The notes beneath the pieces were generated by a model, which was given only the letters and a program-made list of their open reading frames with translations, had not been told where the DNA came from and made no database searches. A DNA stretch of 64,000 nt from NCBI RefSeq assembly GCF_032854445.1, contig NC_088295.1, positions 25,657,385-25,721,384 on the forward strand, read 5' to 3'. This DNA is from Liolophura sinensis (lineage: Eukaryota > Mollusca > Polyplacophora > Chitonida > Chitonidae). A program made the translations under genes and the position numbers. Below, piece after piece: positions 36,516 to 47,800 of the stretch (its first letter is position 1; every line of letters begins with the position of its first letter).

Positions 36516-38964
36516 TATATATGAGGAGTAAAACACCCTGGTTTTCTACTTGAAACCGCAGCCGAAACTACGAGCGCTAGATTCCAACATGCGACCTTAA
36601 TGGTCAACGGCCTGATGGTCTCGACCGATACAGAATGATGTACAGCATTATAAATAAAATTAGTAGTATCTAAATGAACATGCTAACAATGACCTTCTTT
36701 CAAAGCCACAAATTATTCTTTGAATGAAGCTACTTTAACGACAAAAATTTAGAACATGTTTGAAATAGACTACTACTGTTAGCAAGAATCCATAGTTTTC
36801 AACCTGCTGAAAAGTGCTTATGTATCTAGAGGGACGGCGCTGGCGCAATAATTACAAGGAAACCTCTAATTGATCAGGGTTTCCCTTGGTACGGTTTGAC
36901 GTGCCCTGATTAATTGCATCGTGATGGATTCGGGCTAACTAGCACGCGGACTGGTGAAAGTACACCCTCTTCTGAAACACAAACCCGCCAATGACATTTG
37001 ACGTAATTTGTGGCTAAATGAGGTAACACGCCTAACGTCCGCCCCTCGACGTTTATTTGTACAATTGGAAATGAATCTGTTAATAGATAAAAGAAACCAA
37101 CGATTAGTAGTAATTACATAATGAGTCTCTCGGGTCTTCAATTGCTGAAGTGCTCAGCAGAAATCTATTTCCTCGGTCTCCCCATATGACAGATACTCGC
37201 TAAGAGTAGAGCTCGGTTCCAGTATTACCTATAATTGGTGGTATATTTTAACGCCGTGGAGCGTAATTATTCATATAAGACGGTTTCTCTGCGCCATGTG
37301 GAAGTTTTCCCGACAGTTATGCTCCACAGGTCTATGAAGTATTTGCACATAATGTTAAAAAAAAAGACAACGAGGAATCTGATAATTCCATGGGAAGTCC
37401 GAAGTCAGTTCCTAAATTATAACAGTTTTTAGGGAAGGTAGTCATTTTGTTAATAACAATATCACACCTATTGCAATAAAAAAGGTAAACGCTGATGATG
37501 ATTTCGTTTTGATGCGGGCTCCATTCTAACGAATGATGTGCACTAAGGCTAGACGAACTTAACACAATTAAATATCATTTAAAATTGATATTTTTAGGTA
37601 ACTATACGTCGAAACGGACATTCTTACTAACATTCCTGGTCAGTGTGGCAACGGCCCCTACCATGTGGACAAGATTCCACACAATTGTGATGTCAATCCT
37701 TTGTTTAACCGATCGCTCCTTTTTCAAGAATAGACGGGTATTGCACTAGTCTTTGCAAGGGACAAACAGTCATCAGGAACCAGCTATAATGGAAACTCAC
37801 ACGCAACGTGTATGTAGCAGAGTGACAACAAAAACAGTTACGAATCTGTGGCTGTCACAGTGCGAGAGAAGTACAACCTATTTTCTCATTACTTATGACA
37901 GTACGCCAACTTTAGAATCAGTTAATTGTTTTGCTGTCTGGAATTGTTGTATACCAATTTTCAAGCGTGTATGGATGCAAGGTAAGAGAATAAATTCTTA
38001 CTTCATGTTATATAAACGGCCTTTGTAAAATTATGACCAGTAAGAGATCACTCACATTAGTAAGCAATGCACCCAGGATGGGACTTGCTCATTACATAAT
38101 CTTACACATCCAGTGTATGCTCCATGTAGTAACCTATATAGAGTACAACCGACTGAACCCCCATTGGCTAAAAGCTCTAATGTTGTTGCACTGTAACTTC
38201 ATGCAACACCGTCACGAAAGATCAACCATGGTACATATTATGTTCAACTAAATAAGCCAGCACTGATTGTGATGTAACGTTTTTGTAAGATTTGTTTGAA
38301 ATCACCCTGCGCGATTCTTTAAAAAGAATCGATAGTTGTTACATTAATATAAACACGTTTAAGTAGGAGAAACACGTTGAATTAGGAGAACAGTTGGTTC
38401 TTGAAAGAGGCTCGACGCGGTACTCTTCAATACATAATATTATATCACGTTTAAACAATTTGCCCATGTAAAGAATATCCTTTAAAATTTATTTTATCAG
38501 GATTAGAGTTGCTGACAGCGAATATCTCCGGGATTATTGTAAGTAAATTACACAATTAACGTATGTGAATAAATTGAAAAATATCAAGCGGACGAAATTC
38601 GAGTGTGGTGAATACATTAACTGTGATTTGATTTCAAAATATCTATGAAAAGAGCGTGTTTTCTATTATTTGAATCCCCTAGGTATTTTGGTAGTGCGCC
38701 AGTAGGCCAATAGTAAACTAATCTGTACTGTTTGTAAACTTCTATATGTCAATAATCCCCAGATCCTGTGTTAGTGGGTTAAATTTTCCCAGAGACGAAA
38801 ATTTGGGCCAGTTCTTATCCATCTAAACTGCGCACAGCGTGTAAGTGTGCATACACTGTCAAACTTTTACAAGATGTCCAAGGAGATTGTAGGCTAATTA
38901 GTTTATCGCTAGATCAACTCGGAGATACATTCCGTTCTTTGTGGCTGTCACGGCTGTTGTCAGG

Positions 38965-39064
38965 TGTGTAATCGTGGTATATTAACTTATGTGTAGCCGT
39001 GGTAGATTAACTTTTATGCAGTCGTTGTAGATTAACGTGTGTGTAATCGCGTAGATCAATTTTA
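38965..39064. repeat. 25-bp tandem repeat, four copies
   Basis: The motif TGTGTAATCGTGGTAGATTA begins at 38965, 38990, 39015 and 39040, an exact 25-bp period with several substitutions per copy. Confidence 0.85.
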
Positions 39065-41267
39065 CATATTTTGGGAAGGATCGGACGGAATTGAACACAC
39101 GAACAAAGACATATGCAACTAATATTTTTGATAACGGATGTCACAAGGGAAGCGTTAATTGTTGAGAGGAAATCAGATGATCATTTCAGATGAAACTCAG
39201 ATGGATATATATACATAATGGGTCGTACAAGTATTGGAATGTACATAATGTATGTATTTTTTCAGTAAATACATATTAGTTTCGATATAAACAGTGAATA
39301 AACGATTGATCGACAACATTTCAGCCACATTGCGGCAGAAGCTTTTTTAAACCAATTCGAAAAATTGAAAATATTCACAAAGGAGAAAGACGTTTCTATA
39401 CATAAAGTATTCCAAATACATACCATTGCTTTTTCAAATGTACTCTTTGCTTTGTCAAATCTCCTCTCGCTGTTCAAAATGTGCGAGGAAAAACTCTCGC
39501 TTTACATATATACTCTCTCTTTACACATAATATATATTTATGTATAAAAACCACATAAACAAATTTTAATATGCTTAAAATTATATTTAAAATGTAATCG
39601 AAACATCCCAAAGTCAGCTGTGCAGAACACCCGCTTAACTCCTCCAGCAAATCCCACACAACCTGTCAGCTAAGGCTCGATGTCAGATCAGCCACCATGG
39701 AACAAACTGTGTGGCCATGTCCCGATAAAAGGACCAAATAGAGTTTTAAACAAGAAAGACATCTTCTGTTCACGGGGTCCATATGGGAGAGGTATATAGG
39801 TTAGTCACCTTTCACACCAAACTTGTACAGAACATTGAGGTTTCTTTGTACTCAGGAAACCCCAGGGAATACATGTCCTGTTTCAAAGACGATACGGGAA
39901 ATGCCTTGTGTGAGCATGAAATAACCTCCCGTAAAACACACACTACGCTAACATTACGATAGTAGGCTGGCATTTTACTACAACATTTGTTTAAGTACAA
40001 ACCTGAACTGGTTTACTTTCAGTATTGTATTTAAAAAAACAAAATTTGAAAAAAGTTTTAGAAGGTTTATGTGCAAATGCCACTGAACAGTATTATTGTT
40101 CTTTTAAAATGGCAGATGTATTCATGACATATGGGTTACCATTCTCGGAAGAAAGGCGATGCAGTTTGACGAGATAACCTGGTGTATTAGACGTTTTCAT
40201 TGACCTACACAAGACTATTTTTGCCCGGCAATTTTTGCTATATATTTTCATTTCTAAAAATTTTAACATATCACTGTTACATCTTATCGGTAACACTAAA
40301 TTAGTCGACAACACAAACCAGTCACTGTCACCATGCTGTGTACGACTGTGTCCACGGCAAGAAATGTTCTCCTACTTTGGATCACAAAATGACTTTATCA
40401 ATGTGCGTCACAGATGTAATGCATATTGTAAGAAAGTCTGCAAATGTATCCAATGAAAATGTACTCCTTTTGGACATTGCCAATCTGTCTGGCACTAACA
40501 TCAGCGATCACTCCACCAGACTGGATATTTGAATGTAGTTGACGAGATACATACGGGTCAATTATTTGGTACGGATTTACGATATACTGCAATGTTTATG
40601 AGTAGCATTTAAATGAATAATTAAAATTATTGACTCCAAAATTAGAATGCGGTGATAGAGCTACCGGGTACATAATATTAAGAAGCGCTTTACTTTAGAC
40701 AAGTTCACACAAATCCAAATTAACCAATCCCATCTTTGTAACTTTGTCACACAATCAGAGAAGTTTTTTGCGTGATCGTTAAACATTCTATACAATTGAA
40801 GAAGACTATATACGTTGAAGAAGACAAAAACTTTGAAAACATGTATTTTGACTTTTCACTTAATAAGTGACTTTGTTTCAATGTCTCATCATGCCTAATA
40901 CGAGAACACTTAGACATTCAAAAGTAGTTAAATAAAACCTTCTAAATTAATACTGACAGTGCAGTGCGTGACCTGAGAAATACAAGTTTCACATGCACAA
41001 AAGAACAGAGAGTTTTCAAATGAAACCATCGGGCAAAGCGATTGTTACAGTGAATGTGAATAAATATATACATGCGAAGCTTTTTTCATACATTGTGTCC
41101 GTCGTAAATATAAATTGTTGTAAATAATTGTCAACAGGACATATCTTGTATTCTAATGTTATAAAAATTTGTAGTAAATCTGATTTTCCTCTTAAGAAAC
41201 TTAAAGACTTTAGAACTCTGCTTAATATCTCAGAAGATATTTAATAAGTTGTTGATATCAGACTCAC

Positions 41268-42089
41268 CTTTCGTTTGTTTCTGTTGATCATTTTATCCCT
41301 CTTATCAACAGCGCTGCCTGGTGTCTTGTTGCCCCATATCCTACAGCCAATACGGGCATAGGCGAAGGTGATAATGGCCAGTGGTAAGACATATTGCACG
41401 GAAAACAGGTAAATGTGATAAATGACACCGAAATTAGGTAAATCACTGGGCCAGTAAGGCTCGCAAAACTCTATAAATTGTCCAGTCTCCTGGGAGAGTA
41501 TCAATCCAACTTTCTGAAACAAGCAAACAGGCAGGCTGGATCCCAAAGCGATCACCCAGATAACGCAGGTGATGATTTTGGCAGACAGTCGGGACAATCG
41601 AGGTTTTAATGGATGAATTACCGCGAAATAACGGTCAATGGATATCATAGTCAAAGTAAAAACGCTGATGTTGACAGAGAGAGTTTGTACGAACGGAACG
41701 AGAGAGCACAGAAAGTTAGGCAGCACCCACTTTTGGAGGAGAGCTGCTTGGAACTGAAAAGGTATGGAGAGAGCTCCTATCATAACATCGGCGAATGCCA
41801 GGTTGGCGATGTAAAGATTGGTAACGCTTTGCATCTTTTTGTTTCGTACAATAACAAGGATGACAAGGCCATTTCCAACAATAGCCAGCAAGGAAATTGA
41901 ACCGTAGAGGAAAGCCAGTAAAGCAACAATCCCGGGGGGTACATCGTACATATCGTCCCCAGAGAATGTGCCGTTCGTGTATGATACGTTCCCCAGGGAA
42001 TCATTTGTCGTTTGGTCACTCCAACCATCCTTGGCAGAGCCGTTTTCCCCAGAGTTACCCAAAGATGCGCTCACACCGGTGCCGTACAT
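41268..42089 (-). CDS. Receptor exon 1: extracellular N-terminus to third intracellular loop (TM1-TM5)
   Basis: 274 codons from the first ATG after an in-frame TGA (42137-42135), with G at -3, to AAG just before the GTGAGT donor. The N-terminus (1-53) has no clear signal peptide and has NxS/T sites at N16, N29, N34 and N39. Approximate segments are TM1 54-80 (GN72-73), TM2 91-115 (LAFAD, D101), TM3 128-150 (C128, then DRY 152-154), TM4 171-191 (W178) and TM5 222-247 (P236). Cys209 in the second extracellular loop should pair with Cys128. The third loop carries WGNKTPG (252-258) and ends in NKRK. Read past the donor, the frame adds only VSLISTTY and stops, so the exon end is clear. An inverted CCAAT box (ATTGG on the minus strand, 42172-42176) lies about 85 nt upstream; no TATA box is evident. 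Confidence 0.97.
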
Positions 42090-43679
42090 CCCGTACCTCC
42101 AGTCCTCACTGACACCACTAGTTTTGTCCTGGCGTCAGTAACTTGACCACATCACGTTGTTTTTCCACAGACCAATCAGATGGGCCAAGTCCTGTCGGGT
42201 CGCCAATGAAATTGTCTGTACAACAAACCCTTTTTCCTCTCGCGCGTGCCTCAGTCGTAGAGCGGAAAACTCAACCGACCGTGGAGTGTTGTGTCAAACA
42301 GTGACCGAGTAGCAGAAAGGAACAAGCTCCCATGCTCTCCGCATCTGAGGAATGTCGATCGAAGAGTAACACAGCCGAAGCTTCACACTGCTTGGTCACT
42401 GCTCTCTTTTACAATAAGTGGTATACAGAGTGCGCGTTGGTTTAGGGCTAGTTGCCTCCCGCTGAATGATCTATCGACGCTTCCCCCACCAATGAATCCA
42501 CGCCTCCTCAAGCGTTTGCAACAGCAAAGAGGATGCATAAGCCAGTCAGTATGAAAATAACCGATTTTTTAAACAGACAGAACATTGACAAATACTAAAA
42601 CCTGACAAGTCGAGTTATTAATATCTTGTAGTCGACGGAATTCGAGTGACATTTTACAAAAAGATTAAGTCTTTTACTATATTAAGGCCGCTAATTATAA
42701 CCCTGTCTCTTCAAAAAGTTCTAATGACAGACATCAACATTCACCGAAATTGAATTCCTAACTATATCCTTATAAAGTAAGGGAAATAAGGGTTTAATCT
42801 AATCACGACAAATGTGAAAAAAAGACGATCATGTGATTAACTACAAAATATTGCTGGCCTATATTCTTCCCATCATGAAGATCATCTAAGAATCCTCTGC
42901 CTTCTAATTTATAAAAAAAAACCTACGAAGTTAACAAGCCATGATTTTATTGGTCCTATTGAACAAAACTGGTGCAATGAAAAGCCTTTAGAAAGTGTGC
43001 ATGTTTTCTCATCTGTGACAGCAATTTCTTTTAATTAGTTTTTCCCTTTAGCAATTTGTTTATGACTGGTTGAGTTTTTACTTCTGCGTTATCTTTGCAG
43101 TTTTGGGACTTTATTCTCCCTTGGGTGCCACTGTTCCCTGGCGGATGTCTGATATGTGAATGACAAGCGTATAATCAACAACAATGTTTCCAGGGGTAGA
43201 TTTCAGATGTTTTACATTCAACATCCCAAACGGTGAGAGTAACGCTTCTTTCATCCTGCACTTTAATGGCCTGGGAAAGCTAATGCATCGCGACCCTTCC
43301 CTGCGGCTAATCTCTTCTGCGCTAACAGGCTACACGGCGAACATGTCAACCAAAGATCACGCCTCTTTTTCACCTTTACCTTTTGGAGGGGAATGTCAAA
43401 AACTTCTATTAGATCCCATATCATGTCTACGAGAGGATGGCTAGGTTTTATCTAACAGTGTAGAAGTTTGCTGGTTTGAAATGTAACAGTCATAACACGG
43501 CAATGATGAAGGTTTAAATTTATGTTTAACATATGCCTACCTCCATGTGTTGGCCATTCGATGAAGAAAGGGTTGTGTTCAAATTCATTTCAGCCTGTCC
43601 TGTCCGCTATCTACCAAATATCCATATTATCGTTTTTAAAAAAGATACCGGTAGCACTCATTCAGACTTGTGGGTCGCC
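42090..43679. other. 5' flank of the receptor gene, no other gene seen
   Basis: The first 200 bp are somewhat GC-richer (TCTCGCGCGTGCC near 42238, inverted CCAAT at 42172), as a promoter or 5' UTR might be. Any 5' non-coding exon cannot be identified. Further out are 86-87-codon ORFs without family signatures. Confidence 0.4.
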
Positions 43680-44471
43680 ATTATAACACACAGCCTGATG
43701 GCCGAGTCCTCTATAATCGACAGTCCATTGGCCTACCAGTACCTCTGCATGCAAGATTCCTCTTTTGATACATCACTCATTCATGTGGCCTGCTGGCCTA
43801 CCGCTCTAACATTCAGCCTGTTGATCTAGCGCCATATCCTGTTGGTTGTCCTACCTCTTAATCTTTCAGCTTCATGATCTACCAATTACTCATTCAGCGT
43901 GTTGGTCTACCACTCAATAGTCTAGCCTGTGTTGGTCTAACACATAATCATTCAGTCTACCACTTTATCCTTCAGCTTGTTGTTCTACTACTCTAATAGT
44001 ATCTGTTTGTCTACCGCTCAAACCTTCAGCCATTTGGCCTACCATCTTATAATATAATATGGTAAAGTAGTACACAGTGTTGTAGTACAAATCCACATCC
44101 ACAAAATGTGTGTATCAGCAGTACGCAAATAATTTCCAATGTTAAAAGTCCACAAATTATATACCACTGATACACATGTCATTGTGGATGTGTACATTGG
44201 TACACAGTCGTTTCCATAGAGCAATAAATCATTCAGCTTGTCTTCTACCACTCAGTAATTTCGACTGTTTTGGTTTACCACTCAATGATTCAGCATCTTG
44301 GCCTAACCACTTCATCCTCCAGCCTGTTGTTCTGCTACCCTAATGGCACATGTAGCTGTCGGTCTTCCACTCATACATTCATTCTGTTGGTCTACTACTT
44401 AATAATTCAGCCCATTGGCCTACCATTTCATTCTTCATCCTGTTGTTGTATTACTCAGTCGTTCAACTGTT
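43680..44471. repeat. Degenerate 27-28-bp satellite field
   Basis: Repeated words CATTCAGCCTGTTGG, TCTACCACTCAAT and TTCAGCTTGTTG recur every 25-30 bp with many substitutions and length changes. The field is interrupted at about 44047-44220 by unrelated sequence with an inverted repeat. It grades directly into the 55-bp array. Confidence 0.8.
44047..44220. mobile_element. Possible foldback (MITE-like) insertion in the satellite
   Basis: Satellite words stop here and resume afterwards. Within are imperfect inverted arms at 44085-44118 and 44167-44195; both end in the complementary pair TGTGTATCAG / CTGATACACA and share ATCCACA / TGTGGAT. A direct repeat GTACACAGT occurs at 44070 and 44200. 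No transposase and no clear target duplication are seen. Confidence 0.4.
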
Positions 44472-44856
44472 GGTCTACCACCCAATCATTCAGACTGTTG
44501 CTCTACTACTCAGTCGTTCAACTGTTGGTCTACCACCCAATCATTCAGACTGTTGCTCTACTACTCAGTCATTCAACTGTTGGTCTACCACCCAATCATT
44601 CAGACTGTTGCTCTACTACTCAGTCATTCAACTGTTGGTCTACCACCCAATCATTCAGACTGTTGCTCTACTACTCAGTCATTCAACTGTTGGTCTACCA
44701 CCCAATCATTCAGACTGTTGCTCTACTACTCAGTCATTCAACTGTTGGTCTACCACCCAATCATTCAGACTGTTGCTCTACTACTCAGTCATTCAACTGT
44801 TGGTCTACCACCCAATCATTCAGACTGTTGCTCTACTACTCAGTCATTCAGCTAAT
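44472..44856. repeat. Homogeneous 55-bp tandem array, seven copies
   Basis: GGTCTACCACCCAATCATTC starts at 44472, 44527, 44582, 44637, 44692, 44747 and 44802, exactly 55 bp apart. Each unit is a dimer of diverged 27- and 28-bp halves. The first copies have CAGTCGTTCAACTG and later ones CAGTCATTCAACTG, the only common variant. The unit has no stop codon in any plus-strand frame, and 55 is not a multiple of 3. This explains the overlapping 138-212-codon ORFs here; I do not call them genes. Confidence 0.97.
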
Positions 44857-47800
44857 TAGTAAAGTTAATTGTCCCGGAAGACGGGTAATTAGTGAGCCAG
44901 ACTATTAGACAGTCAGCCTGACCATTGGTTAAAGGTGAACTCAGACCCACTGCGACGTCGTGACGTTGTTCAGAGCTTTATACAGTACATTGTGAATACA
45001 CTACTTAAAACTAGACTTTCAAATATACATTCATCATTTCGGTTAAATCTAACCGACTATGCTGAACTGTGTTCCCGCTGCTGAATGTAACGTAAAGTTA
45101 CATGTAGCTTGCAATCTTCATGTTTGACGAATTGAAAATGCCACAGTCTATAGTCCTAGACGAAAGTAGGCTCCGCGACAGTTATTCGGTCCTTTTCTCA
45201 CATCTTAAAATTACACAATCTAAGGATATCTTTTCAAAACTGCTTTCAAGAATTCAAGTCTTCTCCAATTCAAGGTCTGATAGTAGCATGTCAGTGATTT
45301 GTATATGATGATGGATCCTTCCAGTTGATTCAGAACATATCATTGTCAACGTCCAGCATTTCACCAAGAGACCATAACGTACTATTTGTTGTCGCCTGTA
45401 TGCTTTACCAGTTAGACATTGTAACCAATGACACTATCATATTCATATAACCTAACTTTAACATACCAAGTCTTGAAAATGTCTTTGGGTATAAACCAAA
45501 TTGTAGCGGATATACTAAATATTTTGTAAGCCGCTGTTGTAATATAACCTTGCTAATATATTTCAATTATTTAACTTTCTGTAAAAGCAGACCACGAGTT
45601 ACGACTTAGTTGTTGTGGTTTAGAAAGGATTGCAATGTGCTTCATGTAGTAAATATCTTTAATCACTTCTCAGTTTGTTGTTAACCTGTCCAGAAATGCA
45701 TGTTAAGAGTTCATTGTGTCTGTCAGTGTCCCACATATCAGCGGAATAATTGAAGACATATTGAGTGCAGGTAGCAACCAAGATAAGCACATGGAAATTG
45801 GCAAAAGTTCCCACATTATACAAATTATACAATCACATAGGGAGGATATAACAGCTCATTCTCGTGAATAAACCATCAGTTTGTTTATGCACTCCCCATA
45901 GAGTATCTCTTCAAGCCAGACGATACGGTTAATTTTACAGAAGCCTGGTTGTATTGCTCACTTAGATCGTCTTAACTTATTTATGAGTGCAGCATTTGTT
46001 CAACTGAGCTCGATCGTGTACATGTGCTGTTGCTACTCGCAGTCAGCTCTCCTCGATCCGGGTGCGTTTCATTAGCTTATATGAAAGTAATCTCAACGTG
46101 CCTATAGCTATGAAGCTCTCCAGTTCAGCGTGAGCCACTTAGTGCGTAATCGTGTATACAGTGAAGCTTGTGACCGGCCCCAAATTGTCTCGCTCTCGTC
46201 AATAAGTACCATGGAGATTGACAAATAGACTAAAGATACCGCTCGCTATTTTCTGTTACCCAGCCCCCCTCCTTCCCCTTTCCCCAGCAACCATACAAGC
46301 CACAACAGACAAGCGCAGCACAGGGCAATGTTCTACGTCATTGGTTATCTAGATAACAGTAAAAATTATAATTAATAGCCTTCTTATTGTGTCTAATTCC
46401 GCTTAACCTGGGGCTAGGGGTTGTCTATTCATCGCCACTGTACATGAACAGTTGCAATCGAAGCACAACTGAGATACAATTTTTTTTTTTATCGACAACC
46501 TATATGCTAGCATGGTGCACGATTTGAATACTGATTTCACTCATTCCCCTAGAACACTCCTTGCGTTTTTTCCAACATCACTGAAAATTGCTAACAACTT
46601 TACTTTGCATTGTATCCTACAGTTCAGTGATGGTTTGTGTTAAACGTCATTAAACGTCAAACGGCTGGTATACGAATGTCTGTTTCGACGCAAAGTTTCT
46701 TAGTATTTTTATTGACCTTTCAACTCCAAATTAGAGTGCTTAATTAAAATCACAACCGTTGCCATTTGTTTACCTGAAAAGACACTTTTAGAGGCAGGTG
46801 GCCGTGGAATGTTGAATCCTTGATATTTATGTCGCCTTGGATTATGATAGACATCTGAGACGGTCATTTGATTTCACTGCTCATAAATAAGCAATAAGTG
46901 ATCCGATTTGACAGAGCTGACAATGTACAGCCAGGCAGACACATCGTCAACAGTGACAAATGATGCTAGCGGAAAGACTTCACAATTAACTAAAGGAGCA
47001 TGACAGTTTTCTCATATGTATTACCTGAAATTTAAATCACAACTTGTAATGAGAGCTTATTGAGTGTGTTGCGATAAAACTTCCATCGACTGAAAATCGA
47101 ATAATATATCTAATTGAAGAACCCGTAGAAAATCACCTGGCTCTCACCTGACCCAAAAGATAGGGCAATGAGGGAAGACCCAGGCTGGCCAACATAGTTA
47201 CGCTACGAGTAAGGCAAGCAAATCAGTTTTAGTAAAACTAGCGTTCATCAGCCATTATGACATTTTCAGGAATAAAAACAAAACTAATCAAGATGAAATA
47301 TCATATTAACGCTAAGACATTGGGAATGGCCATCAGAGCAGTAGGGTTGAAATAAAATCCAGAAGAAGATTAAAATCTTAGGGGAAAATAAAACATAATA
47401 CCTGAAAATGTCAGAGCGATAAGTAAAACACATAATAAACAAACAGACTGGTGGAAGACACTTAGTCGAGAAAAGCCATGTGAACTCCATAATCATGTAT
47501 TACCTCAGGTAATACCTAGGTAAAGGAAGGAGATTTCTTATGTTCTCAATATGCAATATATGATTAAGTTTGCCTTTATTTTAAAGACAGTTGATGTTAA
47601 GTCGCCTCTCTGTTTACCCCAAACTTGTACGTAAATTAACGTCGACAGAAGGAGTCAAGGAATAACTAGGTAAGTTGATGCTAACATACCGTACACACAA
47701 TGCAACAGCCCTGTGATTCTCTTCTGATTGATATCAGTGACGTCAGCTGATCGTGTCCTAGTTGTTTCAAGGTACTAACCTATTAATCGTTAGGATACAC

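Larger units (their letters stand above)
24675..41267 (-). other. Receptor intron 1 (16593 nt, phase 0)
   Basis: Starts GTGAGT at 41267 and ends CCTCCACAG at 24675. It contains tRNA-like SINE material (25951-26030, 31060-31140), a poly-C tract (30373-30387), a hairpin (32222-32252), two CACT-tail SINEs (34568-34806, 35333-35574), a SINE scrap (36445-36515) and a 25-bp repeat (38965-39064). The remaining sequence is AT-rich with only short ORFs on either strand. I recognise no nested gene; the 121-codon ORF at 32633 is not convincing. Confidence 0.9.
18885..42089 (-). other. Gene span: class A neuropeptide GPCR, kinin-receptor-like, four coding exons
   Basis: A plasma-membrane receptor that would couple an extracellular neuropeptide to G proteins. 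The exons are 42089-41268, 24674-24574, 20749-20659 and 19109-18885 (822, 101, 91 and 225 nt), totalling 1239 nt: 412 codons plus TAG. Introns start GTGAGT, GTAAGT and GTAAGT and end in CAG. Phases are 0, 2 and 0 and match at every join, with no internal stop. Visible family marks: four N-glycosylation sites before TM1, GN72-73, LAFAD ending at Asp101, Cys128-Cys209 as the likely disulfide, DRY 152-154, CWMP 289-292, NPFIY 330-334 and a Cys-rich tail. The third-loop WGNKTPG followed by NKRK and VVKMLI, with PLQ in TM6 and WLAMSNSCYNPFIYG in TM7, is shared by kinin, tachykinin and NPY-like receptors. I favour kinin but cannot exclude the others. Confidence 0.93.

Noticed and set aside
41613-42112. 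Plus-strand ORFs of 71 and 95 codons opposite receptor exon 1
   Set aside because: Antisense shadows of the GPCR coding strand.
43680-44856. CRISPR-like array of direct repeats
   Set aside because: There are no unique spacers between repeats; it is a contiguous satellite in a eukaryotic genome with no cas genes.
44270-44908. Three overlapping ORFs of 138-212 codons
   Set aside because: They are the same 55-bp repeat read in three frames; the open frames follow from unit length and lack of stops.
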